This document shows, piece after piece, positions 17,907 to 26,962 of a stretch of 58,771 nt of DNA (positions are counted from its first letter, which is position 1; every line of letters starts with the position of its first letter). Location of the stretch: positions 80,657-139,427 of the forward strand of contig JALSSO010000081.1 in assembly GCA_026984215.1 (NCBI GenBank). The letters run 5' to 3'. A program made the position numbers and the translations under genes. The stretch comes from Gammaproteobacteria bacterium. GTDB lineage: Bacteria > Pseudomonadota > Gammaproteobacteria > JAJDOJ01. Under the pieces are notes generated by a model. It searched no databases, had not been told where the DNA came from, and saw only the letters and a program-made list of their open reading frames with translations.

Positions 17907-18878
17907 GTGCCACGGTCCGTGCCACAGATCCTGTTCGTGATGGATCCGATCGAACGGATCCAAGTCCGCAAGGACAGCACTTTCGCCATGCTCCTCGAAT
18001 GCCAGCGACGGGGATGGGCACCCCGCATCTGCGGACTCGGCGATCTGTATGCACGCGATGGGGCGCCGTTCGCCACGGCCGCTGCGGTGCGGGTCTTCGA
18101 CGATCCGCAACGCTGGTTCGAAGCGGAGGACGCACGGGAAACGGCACTCGCCGATTTCGACGTCGTGTTCATGCGCAAGGATCCGCCTTTCGACAGCGAG
18201 TACCTGTACGCCACGCTGATCCTGGATCTCGCCAAGGCCCGGGGTACGGTGGTGGTCAACGACCCCCAGGCCCTGCGCGATTGCAACGAGAAGCTCGCCA
18301 CGGCCTGGTTTCCCCAGTGCTGTGTCCCCACCTTGGTGACGCGCGACATCGACCGGCTGCGCGCCTTCGCCGCCGAGAACGGCGCCGTCGTGGTCAAACC
18401 GCTGGACGCCATGGGAGGGGAATCGGTCTTTCGGATTCCTCCCGGCGACCCCAACGCCAATGTGATCCTCGAGACCGTGACCCGGCACGGTACCCGCACG
18501 ATCATGATGCAGACCTTTATTCCCGCCGTGTCCGAAGGGGACAAGCGCATCCTGCTGATCGACGGGCAACCCGTGCCCTACGCGCTGGCCCGCGTCCCGG
18601 CGGCGGGCGAGGCGCGGGCCAATCTGGCGGCGGGCGGCGAAGGGCACGGGGTGGCGCTTTCCGCGCGGGATCGCTGGATCTGCGAGCAAGTCGGACCCGC
18701 ACTGCGCAGACGGGGGCTGCTGTTCGTGGGCCTGGACGTGATCGGCGAGTGGCTCACCGAGATCAACGTGACCAGCCCGACCTGCATCCGTGAGCTCGAC
18801 CGGCTCTACGGACTCAACATCGCCGGCCTGATCATGGACGCCGTGGCCCAGCGCCTGGCCGGGCGGGACGGGTCCTGA
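17907..18878 (+). CDS. gshB: Glutathione synthetase
   Basis: ATP-grasp ligase joining glycine to gamma-glutamylcysteine. The 323 residues include the typical start ILFVMDPIERIQVRKDSTFA, DVVFMRKDPPFDSEYLYAT, the ATP-binding KPLDAMGGESVFR, and the C-terminal GLDVIGEWLTEINVTSPTCI. It begins with GTG at 17907 or a second in-frame GTG four codons later; no ATG gives the full N-terminus. It is divergent from pilG and followed after 27 bases by a TonB gene, as in Pseudomonas. Confidence 0.96.
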   Translation: MPRSVPQILFVMDPIERIQVRKDSTFAMLLECQRRGWAPRICGLGDLYARDGAPFATAAAVRVFDDPQRWFEAEDARETALADFDVVFMRKDPPFDSEYLYATLILDLAKARGTVVVNDPQALRDCNEKLATAWFPQCCVPTLVTRDIDRLRAFAAENGAVVVKPLDAMGGESVFRIPPGDPNANVILETVTRHGTRTIMMQTFIPAVSEGDKRILLIDGQPVPYALARVPAAGEARANLAAGGEGHGVALSARDRWICEQVGPALRRRGLLFVGLDVIGEWLTEINVTSPTCIRELDRLYGLNIAGLIMDAVAQRLAGRDGS

Positions 18879-18905
18879 CGCACGAACACTGGAGGTGGAG
18901 CCACC

Positions 18906-19736
18906 ATGCGAACGCTGCACGACCCCCTGATCGCCCCCCTCCTTTTGGCCGGCATCCTCCACGCGGTGCTCATCTGGGGCGTGGATTTTCGGGCCCCGGA
19001 GACCACAGCGGTCCAGTCCCGCCCCCTGGAAGTGACCCTGGCCCTCGCCCCGGCCGCCCGGGATCCCGAAAGGGCCGACCGGTTGGCGGCGCAAGCCCAG
19101 GAGGCGAGCGGGGACGAAGGGGACACGCACACCCCTCCACCACCGGCCGCTCCGCCGCGCCCCGTCGCCAGCCGTGAACCCGGCGCGACGCGACCGGAGA
19201 CGGGGGACCGGTTCACCTTCATCGCCACGTTGGACGCACCCGAGGTGCAGCCCCAGGACGCCGACTCCGGTACGGCCCCACGCATCGAGACCCGTGTGCA
19301 GGACCCGGTGCTGCGCGCCGAGATCGCGCGGCTCAGCGCCGAGATCGCCCGCCACGAGCGGTCCTATCTGGCACGTCCCCGCACCCGATACCTGCACACC
19401 CTCAGCGCGAAGGCGGCCGACGAGGCCGAATACGTGCGCCGCTGGGTCGCGCGCGTGGAGGAGATCGGCAATCTCAACTATCCGGACGAGGCGCGGCGCC
19501 GGGGCCTGAGCGGCACGCTCATCGTGCATGTGCTGATCGATCAGAGCGGACGCTTGCTGGAGGCGCGCGTCGGTGTACGCTCCGGGCACCAGGTGCTGGA
19601 CGACGCCGCGCTGCGGATCGTGCGCCTGGCCGCGCCCTTCGATGCGTTCCCGGAGTCCATGCGCAAACGGTACTCGCGTCTGATGATCACCCGCACCTGG
19701 GAGTTCCGCAGCGGCGAGCCGCTGCGCACGCACTGA
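18906..19736 (+). CDS. TonB family protein (TonB3-like)
   Basis: A 276-residue protein expected to span the inner membrane once and reach into the periplasm. A hydrophobic helix lies at residues 7-26 (DPLIAPLLLAGILHAVLIWG), followed by a Pro/Ala-rich and acidic linker. The C-terminal TonB domain (about 180-270) has NLNYPDEARRRGLSGTLIVHVLI and the closing ITRTWEF strand. GGAGGTGGAG precedes the ATG. No exbB or exbD genes are nearby. In Pseudomonas a TonB-like gene (TonB3) sits in this same place and is linked to twitching motility, so a pilus-related role is possible. Confidence 0.85.
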   Translation: MRTLHDPLIAPLLLAGILHAVLIWGVDFRAPETTAVQSRPLEVTLALAPAARDPERADRLAAQAQEASGDEGDTHTPPPPAAPPRPVASREPGATRPETGDRFTFIATLDAPEVQPQDADSGTAPRIETRVQDPVLRAEIARLSAEIARHERSYLARPRTRYLHTLSAKAADEAEYVRRWVARVEEIGNLNYPDEARRRGLSGTLIVHVLIDQSGRLLEARVGVRSGHQVLDDAALRIVRLAAPFDAFPESMRKRYSRLMITRTWEFRSGEPLRTH

Positions 19737-19778
19737 GCCACCCACCCATTGCGGTGGAACGGGGGGTATACTAGGCCC

Positions 19779-20357
19779 ATGAACGCGCGTGCCGACGATT
19801 CCATGTCCAGCCTGGCCAATCATCTGCTCGTGGCCATGCCGGGGCTGGGGGATCGCAACTTCAATGAGACCGTGACACTGCTGTGCGAACACAACGCCGA
19901 AGGCGCCCTGGGCATCGTCATCAATCGCCCCACGGAGCTCACGCTCGGTGACCTCGCGCAGCATATGGAACTCGAGGTGGCGGACCTGGAAGCGGCGGAA
20001 AGACCGGTGCTGTCCGGCGGTCCGGTGCAGGTGGACCATGGTTTCGTGCTGCACGAGCCGCTGGGCGACTGGGAGTCGACGTTGCGCGTCACGGAGACCC
20101 TGGGCCTGACGACATCTCGGGACGTGCTGGCGGCGATCCTGGCCGGCGCCGGGCCCGAGCGGTGGCTGATCGCGCTGGGCTACGCGGGCTGGGGCCCCGG
20201 CCAGCTCGAGCAGGAACTCGCCCAGAACGCCTGGCTGACGGTCCCGGCCGACCGCGAACTCATCTTCGAGACACCTTTCGAGGCGCGCTGGCAGGAGACG
20301 GCCGCCCGCCTGGGCGTGGACCTGAAGCTGATCGCCGGCGAGGCCGGGCATGCCTGA
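19779..20357 (+). CDS. yqgE: YqgE/AlgH family protein (DUF179)
   Basis: Conserved protein of unsettled function, 192 residues from the ATG at 19779. It has the family signature NHLLVAMPGLGDRNFNETV, then HNAEGALGIVINRPTEL and the VLSGGPVQVDHGFVLH stretch. An ATG eight codons later (MSSLANH) is equally possible because neither has a clear ribosome site. A TATACT motif lies only 7 bases before the first ATG. The end overlaps ruvX by 8 bases, so the two are likely co-translated; this pairing is common in Proteobacteria. Confidence 0.92.
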   Translation: MNARADDSMSSLANHLLVAMPGLGDRNFNETVTLLCEHNAEGALGIVINRPTELTLGDLAQHMELEVADLEAAERPVLSGGPVQVDHGFVLHEPLGDWESTLRVTETLGLTTSRDVLAAILAGAGPERWLIALGYAGWGPGQLEQELAQNAWLTVPADRELIFETPFEARWQETAARLGVDLKLIAGEAGHA

Positions 20358-20823
20358 TCCGGCCCCCCGGGTGCGCACGGTGCTCGCCTTCGATTATGGA
20401 AACCGGCGCACGGGCGTGGCCGTGGGCAACACGCTCACGGGCACGGCCAGTCCGCTGATCACCCTGCAGAGCCGGGCCGGTGCGCTGGACTGGCCACGCA
20501 TCGAACAGCTGGTCCGTGAATGGGAACCCGATCTGCTGGTGGTGGGCATCCCCGGTGGACAGCATGCCGCACCGCGCAACGCCTCGACCCAGGCGCTGCG
20601 CAAACGCATCGGCCGCTTCTGTCGCGACCTGGAGCACCGTTTCGGGCTCCCCGTGCAGACCGTGGACGAAACCTTGAGCTCGGACGAGGCCTACGTGCAT
20701 CTGCGCCGCCAGCGGGCCGACGGGCAACGTCCCACCCTCTCCAAGAGCGACATCGACCGCACCGCGGCCGCCCTGTTGCTCGAGACCTGGATGCTGAAGC
20801 AGAGCGTCTCCCCGACCGCATGA
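20350..20823 (+). CDS. ruvX: Putative Holliday junction resolvase YqgF/RuvX
   Basis: RNase H-fold nuclease-like protein; family members are linked to pre-16S rRNA 5' processing and, by fold, to junction resolution. The 157 residues begin with [17 protein letters not shown], holding the first catalytic Asp. [21 protein letters not shown] with an acidic site, and a C-terminal [17 protein letters not shown] with another Asp follow. It overlaps yqgE by 8 bases and pyrR by 4 bases. Confidence 0.95.
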   Translation: MPDPAPRVRTVLAFDYGNRRTGVAVGNTLTGTASPLITLQSRAGALDWPRIEQLVREWEPDLLVVGIPGGQHAAPRNASTQALRKRIGRFCRDLEHRFGLPVQTVDETLSSDEAYVHLRRQRADGQRPTLSKSDIDRTAAALLLETWMLKQSVSPTA

Positions 20824-21338
20824 AGCTGGAGGTGACCGACCCCCTGACCCGCCTCCATCGGGATCTCGAGGCGCTGCTTCGCCTGCGCGCGGTATCCACG
20901 CCCCTGGTCGTAGGCATCCACACCGGCGGCGCCTGGATCGCCGCTCGCCTCCACGCCGGGCTCGGCCTGGAAGGGCCGCTGGGCAGCCTCGACATCTCGT
21001 TCTACCGGGACGACTTCAGCCGGATCGGTCTCAATCCCCGCGTGCGCCCCTCGCAGCTGCCGCTTGGCATCGACGGGCGCCACGTGGTGCTGGTGGACGA
21101 CGTCATCCACACGGGGCGTACCGTCCGCGCGGCCCTGAACGAACTGTTCGACTTCGGGCGCCCGGCCTCGGTGATGCTGGCCGTGCTCATCGACCGGGGC
21201 GGGCGCGAACTGCCCATCCAGCCGGACGCGGTGGGCGCGCGCGTGGAGCTGCCCCGCGGCAGCGAGATCAAACTCACCGGCCCCGACCCCCTGGGCCTGG
21301 AGATCCTGAGCACCCCGAACCGGCCCGAATCCAGGTGA
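20820..21338 (+). CDS. pyrR: PyrR bifunctional pyrimidine regulator / uracil phosphoribosyltransferase
   Basis: A 172-residue type I phosphoribosyltransferase of the PyrR group. It shows [24 protein letters not shown] and the PRPP loop [18 protein letters not shown] at about residue 95-112. In Bacillus, PyrR binds pyr mRNA; in Pseudomonas, PyrR is reported as a transcriptional regulator of pyrimidine genes. Which applies here is unknown, and I see no PyrR-type antiterminator leader. The ATG overlaps the ruvX stop (ATGA), and pyrB overlaps its end, so the whole run is one operon. Confidence 0.93.
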   Translation: MKLEVTDPLTRLHRDLEALLRLRAVSTPLVVGIHTGGAWIAARLHAGLGLEGPLGSLDISFYRDDFSRIGLNPRVRPSQLPLGIDGRHVVLVDDVIHTGRTVRAALNELFDFGRPASVMLAVLIDRGGRELPIQPDAVGARVELPRGSEIKLTGPDPLGLEILSTPNRPESR

Positions 21339-22324
21339 AACCGCAATCCCCCGTCGCCAGGCCCGCCTCCTTGCAGCTGACCCCCGACGGCCGGCTGCGC
21401 CATTTCCTCTCCATCGAGGGCCTCCCCCGCGCCCTGCTCGAACAGATCCTGGATACGGCCGAATCCTTCGCCAACCTCGGTGGGCCGGCCGTGAAAAAGG
21501 TCCCGCTGCTGCGGGGCAAGACCATCGTCAATCTGTTCTTCGAGGCCAGCACCCGCACCCGCACGACCTTCGAGCTGGCCGCCAAGCGCCTGTCGGCCGA
21601 CGTCCTGAATTTGAACATCGGCGCGGCGGCCACGGTGAAGGGCGAGACGCTGCTCGACACGCTGCGCAACCTGGAGGCGATGCACACCGACATGTTCGTG
21701 GTGCGCCACGCCGACAGCGGTGCGGCCCATTTCATCGCCCGACATGCCGCACCCCATGTGCGCGTGATCAACGCCGGCGACGGCCGCCACGCCCATCCCA
21801 CCCAGGCCATGCTCGACATGTTCACCATACGGCGGGTGAAGGGGGCGTTCGAACCGCTGTGCGTGGCCATCGTGGGCGACATCCTGCACTCGCGCGTGGC
21901 CCGCTCGCAGATCCACGCCCTAAAGACGCTGGGAACGGGGTGCGTGCGCGTGGTGGCGCCGCGCACCCTGCTGCCGGCCGAAGTGGAGACCCTCGGCGTG
22001 GAGGCGCACGTAGACCCGGAAACGGGGCTCGAAGAGGCCGACGTGATCATCATGCTGCGGCTGCAGCGCGAGCGCATGAAAGGGGCCTTTCTCCCCAGCG
22101 AACACGAATACTTCCAGCGCTTCGGGCTCACCGAGGAACGCCTGCGCCGGGCCCGTCCCGACGTGATCGTCATGCATCCGGGTCCCATCAACCGAGGGGT
22201 GGAGATCGACAGCCGCGTGGCCGATGGACCACGCTCGGTGATCCTGCGCCAGGTCACCTACGGGATCGCCGTGCGCATGGCCGTGATGTCCATGGCACTG
22301 GGTACCGGGACCGACGCCTCATGA
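21335..22324 (+). CDS. pyrB: Aspartate carbamoyltransferase catalytic subunit
   Basis: Forms N-carbamoylaspartate, the first committed pyrimidine step. The 329 residues carry the carbamoyl phosphate motif [19 protein letters not shown], then [28 protein letters not shown] and [12 protein letters not shown]. The GTG start at 21335 overlaps the pyrR stop by 4 bases. The N-terminal extension before [10 protein letters not shown] is like that of class A ATCases, which need a PyrC or PyrC' partner. No pyrI is present; the next gene is the degenerate PyrC' expected for such a complex. Confidence 0.97.
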   Translation: MKPQSPVARPASLQLTPDGRLRHFLSIEGLPRALLEQILDTAESFANLGGPAVKKVPLLRGKTIVNLFFEASTRTRTTFELAAKRLSADVLNLNIGAAATVKGETLLDTLRNLEAMHTDMFVVRHADSGAAHFIARHAAPHVRVINAGDGRHAHPTQAMLDMFTIRRVKGAFEPLCVAIVGDILHSRVARSQIHALKTLGTGCVRVVAPRTLLPAEVETLGVEAHVDPETGLEEADVIIMLRLQRERMKGAFLPSEHEYFQRFGLTEERLRRARPDVIVMHPGPINRGVEIDSRVADGPRSVILRQVTYGIAVRMAVMSMALGTGTDAS

Positions 22325-23607
22325 GGTGGCATCTCCAGGGCGGACACGTGATCGATCCGGCCTGCGGGCGCGACGGGCCGGCCGACGTGTGGATCGCCGA
22401 CGGGCACATCGTGGCGGTGGGCACGGCACCCCCCGAATTCACGGCGGACCGGACACTCGCGCTGGACGGGCGGCTCGTGCTTCCGGGCCTGATCGATCTG
22501 GCCGTCCGGTTGCGCGAGCCGGGGCAGGAGCACAAGGCCACCATCGCCAGCGAGCTGCCGGCCGCCGCGGCCGGAGGCATCACCACGCTGGTCTGTCCAC
22601 CCGACACCCAGCCCGTGGTGGACAGCCCCGCGCAGATCGAATACATCCAGCGCTCGGCCGCCGCCGTGGGCGGTCCGCGGGTGGAAGTGCTGGCCGCGTT
22701 GACCGTGGGTCTGGAAGGCACCGCGCTGGCCGAGATGGCGGCGCTGCGCGACGGCGGCTGCATCGGCCTGAGCAACGGCCTGCGCCCGGTGGCGAACACC
22801 CTGGTGCTGCGCCGCGCGCTGGAATACGCCGACACCCTGGGGCTGACCGTGCATCTGCATCCGCTGGATCCCCATTTGGCCGCGGACGGTTGCGCCCACG
22901 AGGGCGCGGTGGCCACCCGGTTGGGCCTGCCCGGCATCCCCCGCGCGGCGGAGACGGCGGCGCTGGCCCAGATCCTGGCCCTGGTGGAACAGACCGGCGC
23001 CCGGGTGCACATCTGCCGCCTGTCCACCGCCCGCGGGGCCCATCTCCTCGCCCAAGCAAGGGCGGAGGGACTGCCGGTGAGCGCCGACGTAGCCGTCCAC
23101 CAGCTCTTTCTCACCGAAGACGATCTGGAGGGCTTCGACGCGCGCTGCCACGTCCTGCCCCCCGCGCGCACGGCCGCCGACCGCGCCGCGTTGCGCGAGG
23201 CGGTGGCCAGCGGTCTCGTGCAAGCCGTCTGCTCGGACCACCAGCCCCACGACGAAGACGCCAAGACCGCCCCCTTTCCGCAGACCGAGCCCGGCGTCTC
23301 CGGTCTGGAAACCCTGCTCGCGCTGATGCTCGAACTGGTCGGGCAGGGCGTCCTGGACCGGCCCACGGCCGTCGCCGCCCTGACCGGCGGGCCCGCCACG
23401 GTGCTGGGGCTCGACCGGGGCGCGCTGCGGCCCGGCGCCCCCGCCGATCTCACCGTCGTCGACCCCGACACGACCTGGACCCTGGAGGCGCAGAACATGC
23501 GCAGCCGCGGGCGGAATACCCCCTTCCTCGGCCGCAGGCTGCGCGGGCGCGTCACGCACACCTGGGTGGCGGGAACCCTGGTGTACGCCTTGGAGGGCGG
23601 TCGATGA
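22321..23607 (+). CDS. pyrC': Non-catalytic dihydroorotase-like protein (PyrC')
   Basis: An amidohydrolase-fold protein of 428 residues, closest to class I dihydroorotases but with lost metal ligands. The usual DxHxHxREPG motif reads [10 protein letters not shown] near residue 60, so both His are replaced (Ala, Arg). The usual HxxHxST site reads VHICRLST. The later SDHQPHDE motif is kept. In Pseudomonas such a PyrC' is inactive and holds the ATCase dodecamer together with PyrB; the immediately preceding pyrB (ATGA overlap) supports the same role here. A true PyrC must be encoded elsewhere. Confidence 0.9.
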   Translation: MRWHLQGGHVIDPACGRDGPADVWIADGHIVAVGTAPPEFTADRTLALDGRLVLPGLIDLAVRLREPGQEHKATIASELPAAAAGGITTLVCPPDTQPVVDSPAQIEYIQRSAAAVGGPRVEVLAALTVGLEGTALAEMAALRDGGCIGLSNGLRPVANTLVLRRALEYADTLGLTVHLHPLDPHLAADGCAHEGAVATRLGLPGIPRAAETAALAQILALVEQTGARVHICRLSTARGAHLLAQARAEGLPVSADVAVHQLFLTEDDLEGFDARCHVLPPARTAADRAALREAVASGLVQAVCSDHQPHDEDAKTAPFPQTEPGVSGLETLLALMLELVGQGVLDRPTAVAALTGGPATVLGLDRGALRPGAPADLTVVDPDTTWTLEAQNMRSRGRNTPFLGRRLRGRVTHTWVAGTLVYALEGGR

Positions 23608-24476
23608 CCCGGCGGGAGACGCCGTCCATCGTGGAGCAGGAGGCGGAGATCCTCGCCCACGAGGCGCATCCGGGCGAGCAGTACGTCCTGCGGCTGCGGG
23701 CGCCTGACGTGGCAAGCCAGGCCCGCCCCGGTCAGTTCGTGCACCTGCGCTGCGGCCCCTGCCTGCCGCTGCGCCGCCCCCTGTCCATCCAGCGCACCGA
23801 CCCGCGGGAGGGCTGGATCGAGCTTCTTTACAAGCGTGTGGGGGCGGGCACCGCCGCACTGGCCGAGCAGCCGGTGGGCGGCCGGCTGCCTCTGCTGGGT
23901 CCCATCGGTGTCCCGTTCCGGCCCGACCCCCGGCGACCGCGCGTGCTTCTGCTCGGCGGTGGCGTGGGGATCCCGCCCATGATCTTCGCCGCCCAGTGGC
24001 TGCGGGGGCGCACGCCCTGGAAACCGTTGGCGCTGCTGGGATCCGAGGTGCCCTTCCCCTTCACGCCCCGCCCGTCTCGGTCGTCGGTGAGCGGTCTGGA
24101 CGGGACCCGCGCGGCCATGCCGCTGCTGGAGGACTGGGGCATCCCCTCACGCCTGGCCAGCCGGGCCGGCCTGCCGGGGTGCCATGCGGGCTACGTGACG
24201 GAACTCGCCGAGCGCTGGATCGCCGCGCGCGGCCATGCCGAAGATACGCAGATCCTGGCCTGCGGACCGCATGCCATGCTGAAGGCGGTGGCCGCCCTGG
24301 CATGCCGGCACGGGCTGCCCTGCCAGGTCTCGCTGGAGGAGTTCATGGCCTGTGCGGTGGGCGGCTGCGCGGGTTGCGTGGTGCGCGTGGAGACACCGCT
24401 CGGCCCGGCGATGCAACGGGTGTGTGTGGACGGGCCGGTGTTCGATGCCCGCGCGGTCTTTGGTCCGTGCGCCTGA
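23604..24476 (+). CDS. PyrK-like dihydroorotate dehydrogenase electron transfer subunit
   Basis: A 290-residue ferredoxin-reductase-type flavoprotein. FAD-binding signs are RPLSIQRTDPREG and LYKRVGAGTAAL; the NAD-binding part has LLGGGVGIPPMIF and ILACGPHAMLKAV. Near the C-terminus a [2Fe-2S] site is seen as CAVGGCAGC followed by a fourth Cys in QRVCVDGPVF. This is the PyrK layout, which normally pairs with a PyrD type 1B subunit to pass electrons from dihydroorotate to NAD. No pyrD is in the window. The ATG overlaps the pyrC' stop, closing the pyr operon; it runs convergent to the PilT-like genes. Confidence 0.85.
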   Translation: MTRRETPSIVEQEAEILAHEAHPGEQYVLRLRAPDVASQARPGQFVHLRCGPCLPLRRPLSIQRTDPREGWIELLYKRVGAGTAALAEQPVGGRLPLLGPIGVPFRPDPRRPRVLLLGGGVGIPPMIFAAQWLRGRTPWKPLALLGSEVPFPFTPRPSRSSVSGLDGTRAAMPLLEDWGIPSRLASRAGLPGCHAGYVTELAERWIAARGHAEDTQILACGPHAMLKAVAALACRHGLPCQVSLEEFMACAVGGCAGCVVRVETPLGPAMQRVCVDGPVFDARAVFGPCA

Positions 24477-24482
24477 GGCGGC

Positions 24483-25757
24483 TCACTTTTGCCCAGTGTC
24501 CGGCGGGTCCCCCTGTCCTTCGTCCTCCTCGTCGAAAAACAGTTCGTCGTCCTCCTCCCCGATGGCTTCGCGCATCATGGCCAGGGTGCTGATACGCCGC
24601 CGCTCCTCCGGGTTGGTCGTACCCGTCTCCTCGGGCAGCGCTGCGCCCAGATCGCCTGGAAACTCCAACGACTCGGACGCCTTGGAGAGATCCTTCTCCC
24701 CTTCTCCGAAATTGATCCGCCATTCCATGTCCGAGCGGGAGTCCGCATGCGCAAGCGCCGTCTGCAGGGTGATGCGCTTGAGCTGGTAGAGCTCGAACAG
24801 GGCCTGATCGAAGGTCTGCATCCCATTGACGGTGTCTCGCTCCATGGCGTGCTTGAGCTCGGGGAATTCTCCTTTCTTGATGAGCTCGGAGACGAACGAG
24901 GTGTTCACGAGCACCTCCACGGCCGGCACCCGCTTGCCGTCGCGCCCCACCACCAGCCGCAGCGAGACGATACCGCGCAGATTGAGCGCCAGATCCATGA
25001 GGATCTGGTTGCGGGCGTCCGGTGGAAAGAAGTTGATGATCCGATCCAGCGCCTGATTGGCGTTGACCGCATGCAGGGTGCTCAGGCAGAGATGGCCCGT
25101 GTCGGCGAAGCCGATGGCCGCCTCCATGGTCCTGCGGTCCCGGATCTCGCCGATCATGATGAGGTCCGGTGACTCGCGCAGGGCCTCGCGCAGCGCGTTC
25201 TCGTAGGAGAGCGTGTCCATGCCCACCTCGCGCTGTCCCACGATGGAACGCTTGTGGGTGAAGATGTACTCGATCGGGTCCTCGATGGTGAGGATGTGAC
25301 CCGCCTGACGCTCGTTGCGATAGTCGATCATGGCCGCCAGGGTGGTGGACTTGCCGGAGCCCGTGGTCCCCACCACCAGCACCAACCCGTTCTTGTGCAT
25401 GATCAGGTCTTTGAGCACCGGCGGCAGATGGAGCTCGTCGAGGGTCGGAACGCGGCTCTTGATGTGCCGGATCACCAGGGAGACCTCGCCCCGCTGCCGG
25501 TAGACGTTGACCCGGAACCGACCCGCCCCACCCAGGGTGATTCCGAGGTTCATCTCCTTCTCGCGCTCGAACTCCTGGATCTGCTCCTCGTTCATGAGGC
25601 TGTAGGCGAGCTTCTGGGTCACGCCCGGCTCCAGGGGAGTGCGGCTCACGGGTTTGATGGCCCCCTCGATCCGCACGCTCGCCGGCGCCCCGGTGGTCAG
25701 GTACAGGTCGGAGGCGCCCCGCTCCGCCATCAGTTTCAGGTAGGGGCTGATGTTCAT
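24483..25757 (-). CDS. Third PilT/PilU family ATPase
   Basis: A 424-residue retraction-type secretion ATPase paralog. It has the PAS-like N-terminal domain (ISPYLKLMAERGASDLYLTTGAPASVRIEG), Walker A GTTGSGKSTT, the Asp box and Walker B in DLIMIGEIRDR, and the His box HLCLSTLHAVNANQALDRI. The last 60 residues are acidic and end in DEEDEGQGDPPDTGQK, unlike PilT. It overlaps the upstream pilU by 4 bases (ATGA). It is closer to PilU than PilT by its LCLSTLHA and INFFPPDARNQIL stretches. Its role beside PilT and PilU is unknown. Confidence 0.88.
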   Translation of the reverse strand: MNISPYLKLMAERGASDLYLTTGAPASVRIEGAIKPVSRTPLEPGVTQKLAYSLMNEEQIQEFEREKEMNLGITLGGAGRFRVNVYRQRGEVSLVIRHIKSRVPTLDELHLPPVLKDLIMHKNGLVLVVGTTGSGKSTTLAAMIDYRNERQAGHILTIEDPIEYIFTHKRSIVGQREVGMDTLSYENALREALRESPDLIMIGEIRDRRTMEAAIGFADTGHLCLSTLHAVNANQALDRIINFFPPDARNQILMDLALNLRGIVSLRLVVGRDGKRVPAVEVLVNTSFVSELIKKGEFPELKHAMERDTVNGMQTFDQALFELYQLKRITLQTALAHADSRSDMEWRINFGEGEKDLSKASESLEFPGDLGAALPEETGTTNPEERRRISTLAMMREAIGEEDDELFFDEEDEGQGDPPDTGQK

Positions 25758-26944
25758 GGCTGTGTCCGCGTGGTGGCCTGCGTGGCGAAGGCGTTGAGTT
25801 CCTCGGGCTTGGCCTCGATCTCGAGCTCATCTACTTCGCGCGGTGCCGCTTTCCTGGAGAGCGTCCCCTCCAGTTTGATCCGCAGACGCAGATCGTTGAC
25901 CGAGTCGGCGTTGCGCAGCGCATCCTCGTAAGTGATCTTGCCCTGCTCGAGGAGCTGGAACAGGTGCTGGTCGAAGGTCTGCATGCCGTGGTTGTTGGAA
26001 CGCTTGATGAGCTCCTTGATCCCGGGGATGTCGCCCTTGAAGATCAGGTCCGACATGAGCGGGGTGTTGATCATGATCTCCACGGCCGGGATGCGTCCCT
26101 CGGAGTCCTTGAGCGGGATCAGGCGCTGGGAGATCACCGCCTTCAGGTTCAGGGACAGGTCCATCAAGAGTTGTTCGCGCCGATCCTCCGGGAAGAAATT
26201 GATGATCCGATCCAGGGCCTGGTTGGTGCTGTTGGCGTGCAGGGTGCTCAGACACAGGTGTCCGGTCTCGGCGAAGGCGATGGCGTACTCCATGGTCTCG
26301 CGATCTCGGATCTCGCCGATGAGGATCACGTCCGGGGCCTGGCGCAGGGTGTTCTTGAGGGCGATCCCGTAGTCGGCCGTGTCCACTCCCACCTCGCGTT
26401 GGGTCACGATGCACTTGCCGTGTTCGTGCACGAACTCGATGGGATCCTCGATGGTGATGATGTGTCCGTAGCTGTTCTGATTGCGATAGCCCACCATGGC
26501 CGCCAACGACGTGGACTTGCCCGATCCGGTGGCCCCCACGAAGATCACCAGCCCCCGCTTGGTCATGGAAATGTCCCTGAGGATGGGCGGCAGATTCAGG
26601 TCCTCGAACCGGGGAATGTTCGTATTGATGGTGCGAATCACCATGGCCGAGCTGCCGCGCTGCACGAAGGCGCTCACCCGAAAACGCGCCACCCCGGTGA
26701 GACTGATGGCGAAGTTGCACTCGTTGGTCTCCTCATAGGTCCGGGCCTGGCGGTCGTTCATGATGGCCCGCACCAGGACCTGGGTGTGCGCGGCGGTCAA
26801 CGGCTGGCTGGTCACGGGCATCACCTTGCCGTCGATCTTCACGCTGGGCGGCGCGCCGGCCGCGATGAACAGGTCCGAAGCCTCGCGGTTCACCATGGTG
26901 CGCAGCAGGTCGTTGATGAAACCGATGGCCTTGTCGCGATCCAT
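25754..26944 (-). CDS. pilU: PilT-like retraction ATPase PilU
   Basis: Accessory type IV pilus retraction ATPase, 396 residues. It begins INDLLRTMVNREASDLFIAAG, and shows Walker A GATGSGKSTS, the ITIEDPIEFVHEHGKC stretch, Walker B in DVILIGEIRDRETMEYA and the His box GHLCLSTLHANSTNQALD. GGGGGA precedes the ATG at 26944. It lies 18 bases after pilT and overlaps the third paralog, so all three form one transcript. In known systems PilU works with PilT and cannot retract pili alone. Confidence 0.93.
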   Translation of the reverse strand: MDRDKAIGFINDLLRTMVNREASDLFIAAGAPPSVKIDGKVMPVTSQPLTAAHTQVLVRAIMNDRQARTYEETNECNFAISLTGVARFRVSAFVQRGSSAMVIRTINTNIPRFEDLNLPPILRDISMTKRGLVIFVGATGSGKSTSLAAMVGYRNQNSYGHIITIEDPIEFVHEHGKCIVTQREVGVDTADYGIALKNTLRQAPDVILIGEIRDRETMEYAIAFAETGHLCLSTLHANSTNQALDRIINFFPEDRREQLLMDLSLNLKAVISQRLIPLKDSEGRIPAVEIMINTPLMSDLIFKGDIPGIKELIKRSNNHGMQTFDQHLFQLLEQGKITYEDALRNADSVNDLRLRIKLEGTLSRKAAPREVDELEIEAKPEELNAFATQATTRTQP

Positions 26945-26962
26945 GAAGCGTCCCCCGGATGA

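Noticed and set aside
19767-19779. TATACT just before yqgE as a promoter for a leaderless mRNA
   Set aside because: No -35 at suitable spacing, and the gene lies 42 bases after the TonB gene on the same strand, so co-transcription is the simpler reading.
17718-20378. 886-codon minus-strand frame across gshB, the TonB gene and yqgE
   Set aside because: All three plus-strand genes have clear motifs and ribosome sites or overlaps. The antisense frame has no recognisable domain and is a GC-bias artefact.
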